From assembly GCF_024347615.1 (NCBI RefSeq), contig NZ_AP025508.1, positions 2,976,001-3,040,000 on the forward strand: DNA of 64,000 bases, written 5' to 3'. Positions 28,837 to 39,843 of the stretch are shown here, piece after piece. The stretch comes from Vibrio splendidus (GTDB taxonomy: Bacteria > Pseudomonadota > Gammaproteobacteria > Enterobacterales > Vibrionaceae). How positions within the stretch are numbered: position 1 is the stretch's first letter; every line of letters starts with the position of its first letter. A model generated the notes under the pieces. The model had not been told where the DNA came from, searched no databases, and saw nothing but the letters and a program-made list of their open reading frames with translations. The translations under genes and the position numbers were made by a program.

Positions 28837-31800
28837 TTAGTTAAATTCGAGTTCTACTTGGCTATTTCCAAGCAGCTGTTTTAATTCGTCTAGTAATGTA
28901 TCACTTGGCGTCACACGCCATTCTGTGCCCAATGTTAACCGCGCTCTAGCGTCGGCACGCTGGTAGTATACATTGACTGGGACCGTTCCGGCTCTATAAG
29001 GTTCTAAGATTTGACTAAAGCGTTCAAAAAATTGACCATTAATTTGGGATTGGTCGATAGATATCGACACCCCACGAGCATATTTCTCACGGGCGCTTCC
29101 TAAGTCCATGACCTCACGCGCGGACATTTTAAGCCCACCATTGAAATCATCAAAGCTGACCTGTCCAGAAACGACCACTATTTTATCTTTTTCGAGCAAT
29201 TCAGCGTAGCGATCGAGCGCATCCGAGAACAACATCACTTCCATTCGCCCCGATCGGTCGTCGAGGGTCATCAAACCAATTCGAGTTCCGCGCTTCGTGG
29301 TCATTACCCTAGCAGCAATGACCAAACCTGCAATCGTTAAAGACTGATCACGACGCGTCGGCGTCGCATCTTTCAAGCGACAGCTGGTGTATTTCGCGAG
29401 TTCTTTAATGTAAGCGTTAACTGGGTGACCCGTTAAATACAAACCTAACGTCTCACGCTCACCTTCAAGCCAAACCTTTTCAGGCCACTTCGGTACTTGG
29501 GTATACTTGTGTTCCACCTCTTCCGGAGCGTCAGTCAACACGCCAAACATATCCGATTGACCAAAAGACTCAGCGTGGTGATGTTGGCTTGCCGCCTTAA
29601 CCGCATCTTTCAATGAGGCCATCATCGCTGCTCGGTGAGGACCTAATCTATCTAAGGCGCCCGACAGAATCAACTTTTCGATAACACGCTTGTTCACTTT
29701 TTTCAGATCAAGTCGTGCACAGAAGTCGAACAAGTCTTTAAAGTAACCGCCTTTGTTACGCGCTTCAATAATGGCTTCAATTGGGCCTTCACCCACCCCT
29801 TTAATCGCACCGATGCCATAAACAATCGCACCATCTTCATCCACATTAAAACGGTATAAACCGGAATTAATATCGGGTGGAAGAAGCTTGAGCTTCATAC
29901 GGAAACATTCATCAACAAGGCCAATAACCTTCTCGGTGTTATCCATATCCGCGGTCATTACTGCCGCCATGAATTCTGCAGGGTAATGCGTTTTAAGCCA
30001 TAGCGTTTGATAAGAAACCAGTGCGTATGCAGCCGAGTGAGATTTGTTAAAGCCGTAGCCCGCAAACTTCTCTACCAAGTCAAAGATCTTCATGGACAGT
30101 TCGCCATCAACACCATTGGCTTCAGCACCTTCTTTGAAGGTACCGCGCTGTTTTGCCATCTCTTCAGGCTTTTTCTTACCCATCGCACGACGCAACATAT
30201 CGGCTCCACCAAGCGTATAACCCGCAAGGATCTGAGCGATTTGCATTACTTGTTCTTGATACAGGATGATGCCGTAAGTCGGTTCTAGTGTCTCTTTTAA
30301 CGACTCGTGTTGCCACGTTTCATCAGGGTAAGATACAGCCTCTCGTCCGTGTTTACGGTCGATAAAGTTATCTACCATGCCTGATTGCAGAGGGCCCGGA
30401 CGGAACAAGGCCACCAATGCGATGATATCTTCAAAAGAGTCGGGTTGTAGACGCTTGATCAGATCTTTCATACCGCGTGATTCCAGTTGGAATACCGCCG
30501 TCGTTTCAGAATTTTGTAATAGGTTAAATGACGCTTGGTCATCTAGAGGAATCGATTCAATACGAACCGGCTCTTTACCCTCTTTCTTCAAGCGTGGGTT
30601 TACGAGGCCTAACGCCCAATCGATGATGGTCAGGGTACGTAGACCCAAGAAGTCGAATTTAACCAAACCGGCGGTTTCAACGTCATTCTTATCGAATTGC
30701 GTTACTGGGAAGTTGCCTTCTGCATCGGCATAGATGGGTGCAAAGTCAGTGATCGTGGTGGGTGAGATAACAACACCACCCGCGTGCTTACCGGCATTTC
30801 GCGTACAACCCTCAAGAATTCGACACTTATCAATCAGTTCGCGTACTTCTTCATCACCGTCGTAGAGTTCTGGCAATGCTGGCTCAGCAAGGAAGGCCTT
30901 CTCTAGCGTCATGCCCGGATCTGGCGGAACCAGCTTAGAAATACGGTCAACGAAACCAAACGGGTGGCCCAATACACGGCCAACGTCACGAATTACCGCT
31001 TTTGCCGCCATAGTACCAAAGGTGATGATCTGAGAAACGGCATCACGACCGTACATCTCGGCTACGTGATCAATAACTTGGTCGCGTTTATCCATGCAGA
31101 AGTCGATATCGAAATCGGGCATAGATACACGTTCTGGGTTCAAGAAACGTTCGAACAGCAAGTCATATTCAAGTGGATCAAGATCGGTGATATCCAATGC
31201 GTAAGCCACCAAAGAACCGGCACCAGAACCACGACCCGGACCTACTGGTACGTCGTTATCTTTTGACCACTGGATGAACTCCATTACGATCAAGAAGTAA
31301 CCCGGGAACCCCATATTGTTGACAACTTCAAGTTCAATCTTAAGTCGCTCATCGTATTCAGGTCTGCGTTCAGCTCGAATTTTCTCATCAGGGAATAGAA
31401 ACGCTAAACGACGCTCAAGGCCTTCTTCTGATTTTTTAATCAAGAAGTCTTCAATCGCCAAACCTTCCGTTGGGAAGTTAGGTAAGAAGTATTCGCCCAG
31501 TCGAACTGTTACGTTACAACGCTTAGCAATTTCGACACTGTTTTCCAGTGCTTCAGGGATGTCTGAGAACAACTCACACATCTCTTCTTCACTACGCAAG
31601 TATTGTTGTGAGCTATAGTTTTTCGGTCGACGTGGATCAACCATTGTAAAACCGTCGTGAATCGCCACACGGATTTCATGGGCATCAAACAAGTCTTCAG
31701 AAATGAAAACCACTTCGTTGGTCGCGACAACAGGCAGGTCTTCTTGTTCAGCAAGCTCTAGCGCAAAGTGCAGATAAGACTCTTCATCCGGGCGCCCAGT

Positions 31801-32316
31801 ACGAATGAGCTCCAGATAAAAACGGTCTGCGAAATGTGTTTTGTAAAACTCAACGCTGCTTGCAACCAACTCTCGATTGCCTTTCAGCAACGCCTTACCA
31901 ATCTCACCCTCTTTTGCTCCCGATAGAAGAATCAGGCCTTCGGCATGTTCAATCAGCCACTCTTTATCAATAACAGGCTGATGTTGAACATGACCACGAA
32001 GGTAAGCTTTTGAAATCAATAATGTTAGGTTGTTATAACCTTTATTATTCGTTGCAATAACAGTGAGTTTGGTCAATTCATCGCCAAAATCTGGAGACTG
32101 CATCAAGAAGTCAGCACCAATAATTGGCTTAACCCCACACCCATGGGCAGTACCGTAAAATTTCACCAAGCCACATAGGTTAGTAAAGTCGGTCAATGCT
32201 AGAGCGGGCATACCCATTTCAGCGACTTTCTTAACTAATGGTGGCACCTTAGATAGGCCATCCACCATCGAAAAATCACTGTGTACGCGTAGGTGAACAA
32301 ATTTTGGATCTGACAT
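28837..32316 (-). CDS. dnaE: DNA polymerase III subunit alpha
   Basis: Replicative polymerase catalytic subunit, 1159 aa (E. coli 1160). The N-terminal PHP domain (about residues 5-270) begins [14 protein letters not shown]. The polymerase catalytic aspartates lie in [11 protein letters not shown]. The fingers and tandem HhH region carry [11 protein letters not shown] and [12 protein letters not shown]. The OB domain and C-terminal tau-binding part follow. An AGGAAAAA site precedes the ATG. It is part of the lpxB-rnhB-dnaE-accA run; a 193-bp gap with a tandem array separates it from rnhB. Confidence 0.98.
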   Translation of the reverse strand: MSDPKFVHLRVHSDFSMVDGLSKVPPLVKKVAEMGMPALALTDFTNLCGLVKFYGTAHGCGVKPIIGADFLMQSPDFGDELTKLTVIATNNKGYNNLTLLISKAYLRGHVQHQPVIDKEWLIEHAEGLILLSGAKEGEIGKALLKGNRELVASSVEFYKTHFADRFYLELIRTGRPDEESYLHFALELAEQEDLPVVATNEVVFISEDLFDAHEIRVAIHDGFTMVDPRRPKNYSSQQYLRSEEEMCELFSDIPEALENSVEIAKRCNVTVRLGEYFLPNFPTEGLAIEDFLIKKSEEGLERRLAFLFPDEKIRAERRPEYDERLKIELEVVNNMGFPGYFLIVMEFIQWSKDNDVPVGPGRGSGAGSLVAYALDITDLDPLEYDLLFERFLNPERVSMPDFDIDFCMDKRDQVIDHVAEMYGRDAVSQIITFGTMAAKAVIRDVGRVLGHPFGFVDRISKLVPPDPGMTLEKAFLAEPALPELYDGDEEVRELIDKCRILEGCTRNAGKHAGGVVISPTTITDFAPIYADAEGNFPVTQFDKNDVETAGLVKFDFLGLRTLTIIDWALGLVNPRLKKEGKEPVRIESIPLDDQASFNLLQNSETTAVFQLESRGMKDLIKRLQPDSFEDIIALVALFRPGPLQSGMVDNFIDRKHGREAVSYPDETWQHESLKETLEPTYGIILYQEQVMQIAQILAGYTLGGADMLRRAMGKKKPEEMAKQRGTFKEGAEANGVDGELSMKIFDLVEKFAGYGFNKSHSAAYALVSYQTLWLKTHYPAEFMAAVMTADMDNTEKVIGLVDECFRMKLKLLPPDINSGLYRFNVDEDGAIVYGIGAIKGVGEGPIEAIIEARNKGGYFKDLFDFCARLDLKKVNKRVIEKLILSGALDRLGPHRAAMMASLKDAVKAASQHHHAESFGQSDMFGVLTDAPEEVEHKYTQVPKWPEKVWLEGERETLGLYLTGHPVNAYIKELAKYTSCRLKDATPTRRDQSLTIAGLVIAARVMTTKRGTRIGLMTLDDRSGRMEVMLFSDALDRYAELLEKDKIVVVSGQVSFDDFNGGLKMSAREVMDLGSAREKYARGVSISIDQSQINGQFFERFSQILEPYRAGTVPVNVYYQRADARARLTLGTEWRVTPSDTLLDELKQLLGNSQVELEFN

Positions 32317-32432
32317 TATTTTTCCTGAGTTCTAGGTTTAGGCCTAGGATTACAACTGTGTGTATTCTATTTTTTTCTACCGCAAATAAGCAACTTTATT
32401 CGATGCCTTGCTCCGGTCAACATGAGTCTAAG

Positions 32433-32500
32433 CAATATAAAGCTCTAATCATTATAAAGCTCCAACCAATACTAAGCCCTAATCAATATACAGCCTTAGC
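32433..32500. repeat. Degenerate tandem repeat, 17 bp x 4
   Basis: Four 17-bp units between rnhB and dnaE: CAATATAAAGCTCTAAT, CATTATAAAGCTCCAAC, CAATACTAAGCCCTAAT, CAATATACAGCCTTAGC. A fifth, weaker copy may precede at 32416-32432. They have diverged more than the array at 6168. Confidence 0.8.
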
Positions 32501-32509
32501 CGACGAGCT

Positions 32510-33130
32510 TTAATCAAGACCTAAAATGCGCTTTACTGGCTTAAAGCTTTTGCGGTAATGCTCGGTTACACCGTGTTTTTCAATCGCTTCGAAATGCGCT
32601 TTAGTCGGATAACCTTTATGTTTAGCAAAACCAAACTCTGGATGAAGTTTATCAAGTTCTTCCATCTCTTGGTCACGAACGACTTTAGCGATGATAGATG
32701 CCGCACTGATTTCAGCAACTCGCAAGTCCCCTTTTACAATAGCAAGACCATCCATCGGCAGTTCAGGAACGCGGTTTCCATCGATTAGTGCCATATCAGG
32801 TTGAACGCTTAGCCCTGCGATCGCTCGCTGCATAGCAACCATGGTCGCTTGCAGAATATTCCACTCATCAATTTCTTGCGGGGAACAACGGCCAACCGAC
32901 CAAGCCAAGGCTTTCTCTTTGATTTCAGGAAACAGAGCCAGACGCTTCTTCTCAGACAGTTTCTTTGAGTCGTTCAAACCTTCGATTGGATTATTAGGAT
33001 CGAGGATAACCGCAGCTGTAACAACATCGCCAACTAACGGCCCGCGCCCTACCTCATCAACACCAGCAAATAACTGGTAGCCTTGAGGATACTCAAAAGG
33101 AGGAAGCTCTTTTTTCTCTTTTACTGCCAT
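32510..33130 (-). CDS. rnhB: Ribonuclease HII
   Basis: Removes single ribonucleotides and RNA from RNA:DNA hybrids. It is 206 aa. The DEDD site is visible: [11 protein letters not shown] (Asp, Glu), the Asp of ALIDGNRVP, and the last Asp in [11 protein letters not shown]. The N-terminal ten residues are charged (KEKKEL). An AAGAGAAGAA site precedes the ATG. It is placed between lpxB and dnaE, the same order as E. coli lpxA-lpxB-rnhB-dnaE. Confidence 0.97.
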   Translation of the reverse strand: MAVKEKKELPPFEYPQGYQLFAGVDEVGRGPLVGDVVTAAVILDPNNPIEGLNDSKKLSEKKRLALFPEIKEKALAWSVGRCSPQEIDEWNILQATMVAMQRAIAGLSVQPDMALIDGNRVPELPMDGLAIVKGDLRVAEISAASIIAKVVRDQEMEELDKLHPEFGFAKHKGYPTKAHFEAIEKHGVTEHYRKSFKPVKRILGLD

Positions 33131-33163
33131 AATTCTTCTCTTAGTGTTCTGTAAACAAGCACT

Positions 33164-34360
33164 TTATGACTCAACACATGGTCGATCTATCAATTTCAAT
33201 ACCGCATTAGCGGCTTGTTTATCCGCGTCTTTACGAATCCAATGATGCATCTCGGTAAAGCGTTCAATTAATGCGCTGTTATCAGCGGATAGCATCTTAT
33301 CGACAGACGGAAACAAGAAATCTGGGTGACACTCTTCGAGAATATGCTCTTTCACAATCTCTTCGCCAGCCAAAATGTTCGGCAACGATACGAACTCAGT
33401 AATCGATAATTTCTTAACAATATAACCCGTCAGTTTATTTACTTTGTAGCCAACGACCATTGGGCGTTTCAGCAACATGCATTCGAGAGCAACAGTACCC
33501 GAAGCTAACAGAACAGAATCAGCAGCGGTAATTACGTTGGTGGCGGTATCTTCTACCAATGTAAATTCAAGTTCAGGTGCCGTCGATTGCCAAATTTCAG
33601 TGAACTGCTTTTTACGTTGCTCATTAACGAGCGCAACAACAAAGTTGATATCAGGGTATTTTTGCTTAATACGCTGGCAAGTCTCAATAAAGGGTTGAGC
33701 AATCAAACTCATCTCACCACCGCGACTACCCGGTAATACGGCTAACCAAGGCTTATCTTGATCTAAACCTAAAAGCTCGCGAGCTTCTTTTTTATTCGGT
33801 TCGAGTGGAATGGTGTCTGCCAATGTATGGCCAACAAATTCACAAGCAACATTATATTTATCGTAGAATGCCTTTTCGAACGGCAAGAAAGCCAGTACCA
33901 AGTCGGTTGCTTTGTCGATTTTAAAGATACGCTTTGGACGCCATGCCCATACTGAAGGGCTGACATAATGAACGGTCTTAATACCCGCGTTCTTAAGATC
34001 CAATTCAAGTCTTAGGTTGAAATCTGGCGCATCGATACCAACGAAGACATCTGGCGGGTTTTGAGTGAAATACTTAACCAGTTCCGCTTTCACTTTTAAC
34101 AAACGAGGTAAACGACCAAGCACTTCTACAAGCCCCATCACGGCAAGCTCTTCCATTTCGAAAAGAGACTCACAACCAAGCGCTTTCATTTTTGGTCCAC
34201 CAATACCCACGAATTCAGCATTCGGATATTGTGATTTGACCGCTTTAATAAAACCCTCGCCAAGCGTGTCACCCGAGAGTTCTCCGACGACGATACCTAC
34301 GCGTAGAGGTTCATTCGAAACAAAGTCCGAGCTATTGGTTGCTGCTTCTTGCTGTGCCAT
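33164..34360 (-). CDS. lpxB: Lipid-A-disaccharide synthase
   Basis: Joins UDP-2,3-diacylglucosamine to lipid X to form the lipid A disaccharide on the inner membrane. It is a GT19 family glycosyltransferase with the N-terminal VGIVVGELSGDTLGEGF and the DAPDFNLRLE and LPGSRGGE motifs. From the ATG at 34358-34360 it has 398 aa, about 15 more than E. coli because of a polar N-terminal extension (AQQEAATNSSD). An upstream in-frame start is not used, as that region carries the terminator-like hairpin. A 129-bp gap separates it from lpxA, unlike the overlapping genes of E. coli. Confidence 0.96.
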   Translation of the reverse strand: MAQQEAATNSSDFVSNEPLRVGIVVGELSGDTLGEGFIKAVKSQYPNAEFVGIGGPKMKALGCESLFEMEELAVMGLVEVLGRLPRLLKVKAELVKYFTQNPPDVFVGIDAPDFNLRLELDLKNAGIKTVHYVSPSVWAWRPKRIFKIDKATDLVLAFLPFEKAFYDKYNVACEFVGHTLADTIPLEPNKKEARELLGLDQDKPWLAVLPGSRGGEMSLIAQPFIETCQRIKQKYPDINFVVALVNEQRKKQFTEIWQSTAPELEFTLVEDTATNVITAADSVLLASGTVALECMLLKRPMVVGYKVNKLTGYIVKKLSITEFVSLPNILAGEEIVKEHILEECHPDFLFPSVDKMLSADNSALIERFTEMHHWIRKDADKQAANAVLKLIDRPCVES

Positions 34361-34388
34361 AGTTTTCCAATTCCCTTGTTGCCTAAAA

Positions 34389-34424
34389 CAAAAAAGACCG
34401 CCCAATGAGTAGCGATCTTTTTGT
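34389..34424 (-). terminator. Terminator-like hairpin between lpxA and lpxB
   Basis: Minus-strand AAAAGATCGC, a 10-nt loop, then GCGGTCTTTTTT: a 10-bp stem with one wobble pair and a T run. It lies inside the lpx operon, so it may be a partial terminator. Confidence 0.65.
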
Positions 34425-34426
34425 TA

Positions 34427-34472
34427 TACCAATCTGATTAAGTCATTATTGTCGTACTTGCGCTGATTGGTA
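34427..34472. repeat. Imperfect inverted-repeat element in lpxA-lpxB gap
   Basis: Terminal TACCAATC (34427-34434) and GATTGGTA (34465-34472) with further matching inward (AAGT/ACTT) form a 46-bp imperfect palindrome. Elements with TACCAATC ends recur between genes in Vibrio genomes, from memory; a miniature repeat of REP or MITE type is possible. Confidence 0.5.
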
Positions 34473-34489
34473 AACAATCATATCAAGTA

Positions 34490-35278
34490 TTAACGAATAA
34501 TACCGCGCTCAGAGTTCTCTAGCATTTCTAGCATAGGAGTAACCGAAGTAAACTCTTTCGCCATTTCAACTAAAGCCGCTTTCGCTTCTTCAAGTGTTTT
34601 ACCTGAACGGTATAACTCTTTGTACGCTTTCTGTAGTGCACGAATTTCTGGTTTCTCAAATCCGTTACGCTTCAGGCCCACTAGGTTAAGACCAAATGGA
34701 GCCGCATGGTTACCCTGTGCAAGCACGTACGGCAGTACATCTTGAACAACAGCAGAACAGCCGCCAATGTAGGCGTAAGCACCTATTGAACAGAACGGGT
34801 GAATCGCAGATAGCGCCATTACACCAGCGTAGTCACCCACTGTTACGTGACCGCCAAGAATAGCGTTGTTACCAATGTGAGTGTGGTTACCAACAATAAC
34901 ATCGTGTGCTACGTGAGCATTAACACAAAGTAAGTTGTCATCACCGATCACAGTGGTTGCTTTGTCTTGAGTTGTACCACGGTGGATTTGAACCGCCTCA
35001 CGAATCACGTTGCGATCACCGATCACAACTGTTGTCTCTTCGCCACCGTACTTCTTATCTTGGTTCTCTTCACCGATAACAGCGTGTGGGAAGATACGGT
35101 TTTCTTTACCAATGGTTGTGTGACCTTTGATCACCACATGCGACATCACTTCAGTGTCGTCACCAATTGTCACGTTACCAGCAATGTAAGTGAAAGGCCC
35201 AACCGTCACGTTAGCACCGATAGTTACATCACCTTCGATTACTGCTGCCGGGTGAATTTTCGCTGTTTCATGAATCAT
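34490..35278 (-). CDS. lpxA: UDP-N-acetylglucosamine acyltransferase
   Basis: First acylation of lipid A synthesis. It is 262 aa, the same as E. coli. A left-handed beta-helix of hexapeptide repeats fills the first two thirds (for example [17 protein letters not shown]). The catalytic His lies in NAHVAHDV, and a helical C-terminus follows. The start is the ATG at 35276-35278 ([10 protein letters not shown]), only 1 bp after the fabZ stop; an earlier frame extension lies inside fabZ. It is part of the lpxD-fabZ-lpxA cluster. Confidence 0.97.
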   Translation of the reverse strand: MIHETAKIHPAAVIEGDVTIGANVTVGPFTYIAGNVTIGDDTEVMSHVVIKGHTTIGKENRIFPHAVIGEENQDKKYGGEETTVVIGDRNVIREAVQIHRGTTQDKATTVIGDDNLLCVNAHVAHDVIVGNHTHIGNNAILGGHVTVGDYAGVMALSAIHPFCSIGAYAYIGGCSAVVQDVLPYVLAQGNHAAPFGLNLVGLKRNGFEKPEIRALQKAYKELYRSGKTLEEAKAALVEMAKEFTSVTPMLEMLENSERGIIR

Positions 35279-35279
35279 A

Positions 35280-35732
35280 TTAAAACTCTCTACGAGCACA
35301 TTTAAGTTCAGCTGAACATACAACTACGCCGTCAACTTTAGCAACGCCGTTAAACGATGCAATACCACGACGTTCTTTTAAGAATTCAACTTCGATAATC
35401 AGTTGGTCACCTGGCACTACTGGCTTGCGGAATTTAGCTTTATCTACACTTGCAAAGTAGTAAAGCTCGTTACCAGAAGGGGCACCAAATGATTTAAATG
35501 CTAGAAGACCAGTTGCTTGCGCCATTGCTTCTAAGATCAACACGCCTGGGAATACAGGAAGTTGAGGGAAGTGGCCTGTGAACTGAGGTTCGTTAACAGA
35601 GACATTCTTAATCGCAGTCAGTGTTTTTTCTTTTTCAAAGCTAGTCACACGATCAACCATTAAGAATGGGTAGCGATGAGGTAATAGTTCCTGAATTTCA
35701 GTAATGTTCATCGTTGTCTGTTCAGTAGTCAA
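35280..35732 (-). CDS. fabZ: 3-hydroxyacyl-ACP dehydratase FabZ (TTG start)
   Basis: Dehydrates beta-hydroxyacyl-ACP in fatty acid elongation and competes with LpxA for its substrate. It is 150 aa (E. coli 151). It has a hot-dog fold with the catalytic His in [13 protein letters not shown] and Glu in [10 protein letters not shown]. The start is TTG at 35730-35732: TAGGAATACGACT provides a well-placed ribosome site, and the N-terminus MTTEQT matches E. coli in length. The first ATG, seven codons later (35711), has no such site. Confidence 0.96.
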   Translation of the reverse strand: MTTEQTTMNITEIQELLPHRYPFLMVDRVTSFEKEKTLTAIKNVSVNEPQFTGHFPQLPVFPGVLILEAMAQATGLLAFKSFGAPSGNELYYFASVDKAKFRKPVVPGDQLIIEVEFLKERRGIASFNGVAKVDGVVVCSAELKCARREF

Positions 35733-35782
35733 AGTCGTATTCCTATGTATATTCTTTATTTAATTAGAAGGATTATAAACGA

Positions 35783-35809
35783 AAAAGACTCGCTGTACGC
35801 GAGCCTTTT
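35783..35809 (-). terminator. Terminator-like hairpin between lpxD and fabZ
   Basis: Minus-strand AAAAGGCTCGC, loop GTACA, GCGAGTCTTTTT: an 11-bp stem with one wobble and a T run, inside the lpxD-fabZ gap of 93 bp. Confidence 0.7.
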
Positions 35810-35825
35810 ATTAGAAATGCTGGAA

Positions 35826-36857
35826 TTATGATTCCGCGCTCTTCTCGATAAGTTTTTCAACGGTTTTCAAACGCTTGTTCATTTCATCAATACGATGTAC
35901 ACGCGTTGCTGTTTTACGCCAATCTTTGTTTGGCTGTAAAGGAATACCCGAAGAGTACATGCCTTTCTCAGTGATACTGCGCATTACCATCCCCATACCG
36001 GTGATTGTAACGCCGCCAACGATTTCAATATGACCATTAATCACACAACCGCCACCAATAATACAGTACTTACCTATCGTCGTGCTGCCTGCGATAATAG
36101 TACCACCGGCAATAGCAGAACCATATCCGATGTGAACATTGTGAGCAATTTGAAGCTGGTTATCTAAGATAACGTTATCTTCAATGATTGTGTCATCTAA
36201 TGCGCCACGGTCGATGGTTGTACACGCGCCAATTTCTACACGGTTACCAATGCGAACTGAACCGACTTGTGGAATCTTAACCCACTCACCTTTCTCGTTC
36301 GCATAACCAAAGCCATCAGAGCCAATGACAGTGCTTGATTGAATCAAACACGCGTCACCAATCACGACTTCATGGTAAACACTTACATTAGCCCATAGCT
36401 TAGTGCCTGTGCCAATATTTGCATTTTTACCAATAAAACAACCCGCTCCGATGATCACATCATCACCAAGTACCACACCAGACTCAATCACAGCGTTCGC
36501 ACCGATAGACACATTTTGTCCAATGGTTGCATCGCTTGAAATTGAAGCAGAATCAGCGATAGCCGCTGCGGGTGAAGGAGTAGTATCAAGCGCTTGAGCA
36601 ACTTTAGCAAAAGCAACGTAAGGGTCGCTGACCACAATCACGTTGGTCTTACACAGTTCGCGCTCACTCTCTTTAACCATAATAGCGGATGCTTTACAGT
36701 CACCAAGGTGCTTGCTGTACTTCACGTTCGAAAGGAACGTAATGTTTCCTTCTTGCGCTTTATCCATAGGAGCAACTGCTGAAACGGTAACCGTACCGTC
36801 TCCGTGTAGCTCTCCCCCGGTAATCGTTGCCAATTCGGCTAAAGTCAGGTTCTTCAT
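35826..36857 (-). CDS. lpxD: UDP-3-O-(3-hydroxymyristoyl)glucosamine N-acyltransferase
   Basis: Third step of lipid A synthesis. It is 343 aa (E. coli 341). The N-terminal uridine-binding domain is followed by a long hexapeptide-repeat beta-helix (repeats such as [16 protein letters not shown]). The catalytic His is in [13 protein letters not shown] helical C-terminus ends [10 protein letters not shown]. It begins 4 bp after the skp stop, so it is cotranscribed with it. Confidence 0.97.
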   Translation of the reverse strand: MKNLTLAELATITGGELHGDGTVTVSAVAPMDKAQEGNITFLSNVKYSKHLGDCKASAIMVKESERELCKTNVIVVSDPYVAFAKVAQALDTTPSPAAAIADSASISSDATIGQNVSIGANAVIESGVVLGDDVIIGAGCFIGKNANIGTGTKLWANVSVYHEVVIGDACLIQSSTVIGSDGFGYANEKGEWVKIPQVGSVRIGNRVEIGACTTIDRGALDDTIIEDNVILDNQLQIAHNVHIGYGSAIAGGTIIAGSTTIGKYCIIGGGCVINGHIEIVGGVTITGMGMVMRSITEKGMYSSGIPLQPNKDWRKTATRVHRIDEMNKRLKTVEKLIEKSAES

Positions 36858-36861
36858 AAAC

Positions 36862-37371
36862 TTATTTCAGTGATTTAATTACTTGCTCAGAGATGTTGTA
36901 TTCCGGCTTGCCGTACTGCAGAGCTTGAATATCAACAATCATGTCGTAGCCTTCTTTCTCTGCAACTTTAGTTACAGCATCTTGAATCACTTTGAATAGC
37001 TTCTGCTTCTCTTGTGCTTCACGACGTTGGCTTGCTTTTTCTAGTGCTTGAGCTTTGATTTTGTACTTACTGTCTAGTTGACCGACTTCGATACGAAGCT
37101 TCTCAACTTCGTCAGGACCTAGTAGTTCACCATCACGCTTAAGCTTTTCAATCTTAGTTTTTGCTTCTGCTTGAATGCTCTGCAGCTCAGCAGCTTTATC
37201 TTTGAACTCTTCCTGCATTTTTTGAAGAACAACTTCGCGCTGAGGTAGAGCCTGGAATACTTGTGCAGTGTTTACATAACCCACTTTTTGCGCAGCTTCA
37301 GCAGCTGTTGCAAAGAAAGAAGAGCTAAGAACTACAAGGCCTAAACCTGCTGCTTTAATCATATTTTTCAA
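36862..37371 (-). CDS. skp: Periplasmic chaperone Skp/OmpH (TTG start)
   Basis: Trimeric periplasmic chaperone that holds unfolded outer-membrane proteins for the BAM complex. It is 169 aa with a signal peptide of about 26 residues (ending AEA-A) and long, charged coiled-coil helices. The start codon is TTG at 37369-37371, with AAAGGA 7 nt upstream. This N-terminus ([12 protein letters not shown]) aligns exactly with E. coli MKKWLLAAGLGL, while the ATG three codons later is too far from the ribosome site. It lies between bamA and lpxD. Confidence 0.94.
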   Translation of the reverse strand: MKNMIKAAGLGLVVLSSSFFATAAEAAQKVGYVNTAQVFQALPQREVVLQKMQEEFKDKAAELQSIQAEAKTKIEKLKRDGELLGPDEVEKLRIEVGQLDSKYKIKAQALEKASQRREAQEKQKLFKVIQDAVTKVAEKEGYDMIVDIQALQYGKPEYNISEQVIKSLK

Positions 37372-37389
37372 AATATTGTCCTTTAAATA

Positions 37390-39795
37390 TTAGAAAGTTC
37401 TACCAATGGTAAATGTGAAGAATTCCTCATCATCACCTTCGTAAATTTTAACGGGTTTCGCTAGAGAGAAAACCAATGGGCCCATCGGCGACATCCATTG
37501 AAGGGCTGCACCATAAGATGAACGGTAATTTGTTGGATCAGAGTAATCGTAGTAATACTGGCTGCCACTGTTAGGTGCACCACGGTCTACGAACTCGGTA
37601 TCCCATACACTTGCCATGTCAAAGAAGACACTGGTTCGAATCTGGCTACGTGCTTCATCAGAAGCAAACGGCGTAGGTACAATTAACTCTAAACTTGCCA
37701 AGGCAACCGCATTACCACCAACCGAATCATCGGTTGCTGAGCTGTACGTTGGGTTGTTACCCGTACTGCTCCCGTAAACGGCTTTTGGACCCGCTGAATT
37801 AGAGCCAAAGCCACGCAACGTTGTAAAGCCACCCGCGTAGTAGTTCTCGTAGAATGGGAACAAGTTATCATTACCATCCGTTTGACCGTAACCATTACCA
37901 TAGCCTAATCGGCCACGCATCAAAAGTGTGAACTCATGCTTTTTGGTCAGCGGGATGTAATGTTTTACATCGTACTGAGCTTTGAAGTACTTAGCGTCAG
38001 AGCCTGGTACAGTCATTTTAGCGAAAGCACGTTGGTGGTTACCCTCGGTTGGGAAGAAACCACGGTTAAGGTTGTTACGAGTCCAAGAGATATTGATATC
38101 GAAGTCATCAGTTAAGATGTTTTCGTCACCATATTGGTCAATACTTCTCGCGAACTGTTCCACTTGGATATAAGTCGGAACGTTACCGATCTTGTTGTGC
38201 GTATAGCCAACACCAAATTCGATACGGTTCAGCTCATCCATAGGGAAGCCCCATGTCAGGCTGGTACCGTAACTTTGGTTGGTATAGTCGACAATGCCCG
38301 CTTCAGAGGCTTCGAATTCGTTGTAGAAGATCTTACCGCCTAAACTCACACCATCAAGGTTCCAGTATGGGTCACGGTAGTCTAAGCTCACGTTCTTTTG
38401 GTAATCGTTCATCATGGCACTTACGCCAACACGGTTACCTGAACCCGCAAAGTTATCTTGTTGCAAACCAACTTGGAAGCTGACACCTGATTCGGTACCG
38501 TAACCAACACCAAAGTTGATACTGCCTGAGTTCGCTTCCTTAACGTTGTAAACCAAGTCAACTTGGTCTTCACTGCCAGGAACACGCACTGTTTGTACAT
38601 CAACCGTTTCAAAGAAACCTAAACGGTTAAGGCGGCTCTTACCGGTGTCAATTGACTTAGAGTTAAGCCAGCTGCCTTCCATTTGACGCATTTCACGGCG
38701 TAGTACTTCATCTTTGGTCGAGTTATTACCCGTAAATCGAATATCACGAACGTAGATACGGCTGCCCGCTTCTACATTAATAACCAATGACACTTCTTTC
38801 GTCTCATCGTCAAATTCAGGAATAGTACGTACTTGTGGGTACGCATAACCAGACTCACCAAGAATACGCTTTACGCCCTCTTCTAGTGATGTCACAGAAG
38901 AGCCGTTGTACGTATCGCCGTCTTCAAATGGTACTAATGCCTCAAAATCAGCCTCACGGCCAATCAGCTCACCGCGAAACGCGACATCTTTAACGGTGTA
39001 GGCTTCGCCTTCATCAATACCAAGCGTGATGTAAACGCCTTTCTTATCTGGAGAGATCGCTACTTGTGTAGAATCCACCTTAAATTTAAGGTAACCACGG
39101 TCAAGGTAGTACGATTTCAACGCTTCGATATCACCCGCTAATACTTGCTTCTGGTATTTTTCATCCGCAAGGAAATTCCACCATGCAACATCAACATTCA
39201 GGTTGAAACGGCTCAGTAGCTCAGCATCAGAAAAGACTTCATTACCAATAAAGTTGATTTGCTGAATCTTAGCGGATACGCCTTCAGTAAATACAAACTT
39301 AAGGTCAGAACGGTTACGTGGCAAAGGTGTCACAACCGCTTTTACTGTCGCGTTGTACTTACCAACACTGTAGTAAAAATCTTCAAGGCCTTTCTCGATG
39401 TTACTCAGCGTTGTGCGGTCAAGGGCTTCACCTTCACGAACACCAGATGCATCTAGGTTCTGCTGAAGTTGCTCTTCTTTGATCGCTTTGTTCCCTGAAA
39501 ATGAAATGCTTGCGATGGTCGGTCGTTCTTTTACTTGAACAACTAAAACACCTTCATCGCGAAGGACCTTAACATCCTCAAAGTTACCTGAAGCATACAG
39601 TGCACGAATGATCTCAGATACATCGCCTTCATCTACTTCATCGCCAATACGCACTGGCATTTTCAGTAGAGCTGCACCAAGTGCAACACGCTGTAAACCT
39701 TCGATCTTGATATCTTGAACTACAAAGTTTTGTGCTCCGTTCGCAGCCACACTAGTGGCCAATAGACTTGCGAACAGAATTTGCTTAATCGCCAT
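37390..39795 (-). CDS. bamA: Outer membrane protein assembly factor BamA
   Basis: Central Omp85 component of the BAM complex, essential in the outer membrane. It is 801 aa (E. coli 810). A signal peptide (cleavage near NGA-Q) is followed by five POTRA domains (about residues 22-420). A 16-stranded barrel ends with the aromatic C-terminus FTFTIGRTF. The VRGF-like motif is present as [11 protein letters not shown] in the lid loop region. It begins 48 bp after rseP and is followed by skp. BamC is at the left end of this window. Confidence 0.98.
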   Translation of the reverse strand: MAIKQILFASLLATSVAANGAQNFVVQDIKIEGLQRVALGAALLKMPVRIGDEVDEGDVSEIIRALYASGNFEDVKVLRDEGVLVVQVKERPTIASISFSGNKAIKEEQLQQNLDASGVREGEALDRTTLSNIEKGLEDFYYSVGKYNATVKAVVTPLPRNRSDLKFVFTEGVSAKIQQINFIGNEVFSDAELLSRFNLNVDVAWWNFLADEKYQKQVLAGDIEALKSYYLDRGYLKFKVDSTQVAISPDKKGVYITLGIDEGEAYTVKDVAFRGELIGREADFEALVPFEDGDTYNGSSVTSLEEGVKRILGESGYAYPQVRTIPEFDDETKEVSLVINVEAGSRIYVRDIRFTGNNSTKDEVLRREMRQMEGSWLNSKSIDTGKSRLNRLGFFETVDVQTVRVPGSEDQVDLVYNVKEANSGSINFGVGYGTESGVSFQVGLQQDNFAGSGNRVGVSAMMNDYQKNVSLDYRDPYWNLDGVSLGGKIFYNEFEASEAGIVDYTNQSYGTSLTWGFPMDELNRIEFGVGYTHNKIGNVPTYIQVEQFARSIDQYGDENILTDDFDINISWTRNNLNRGFFPTEGNHQRAFAKMTVPGSDAKYFKAQYDVKHYIPLTKKHEFTLLMRGRLGYGNGYGQTDGNDNLFPFYENYYAGGFTTLRGFGSNSAGPKAVYGSSTGNNPTYSSATDDSVGGNAVALASLELIVPTPFASDEARSQIRTSVFFDMASVWDTEFVDRGAPNSGSQYYYDYSDPTNYRSSYGAALQWMSPMGPLVFSLAKPVKIYEGDDEEFFTFTIGRTF

Positions 39796-39843
39796 ACTTA
39801 TTCTAATTATTCCTTGCTACTACCAATGCCTGTGAGAAACCAT

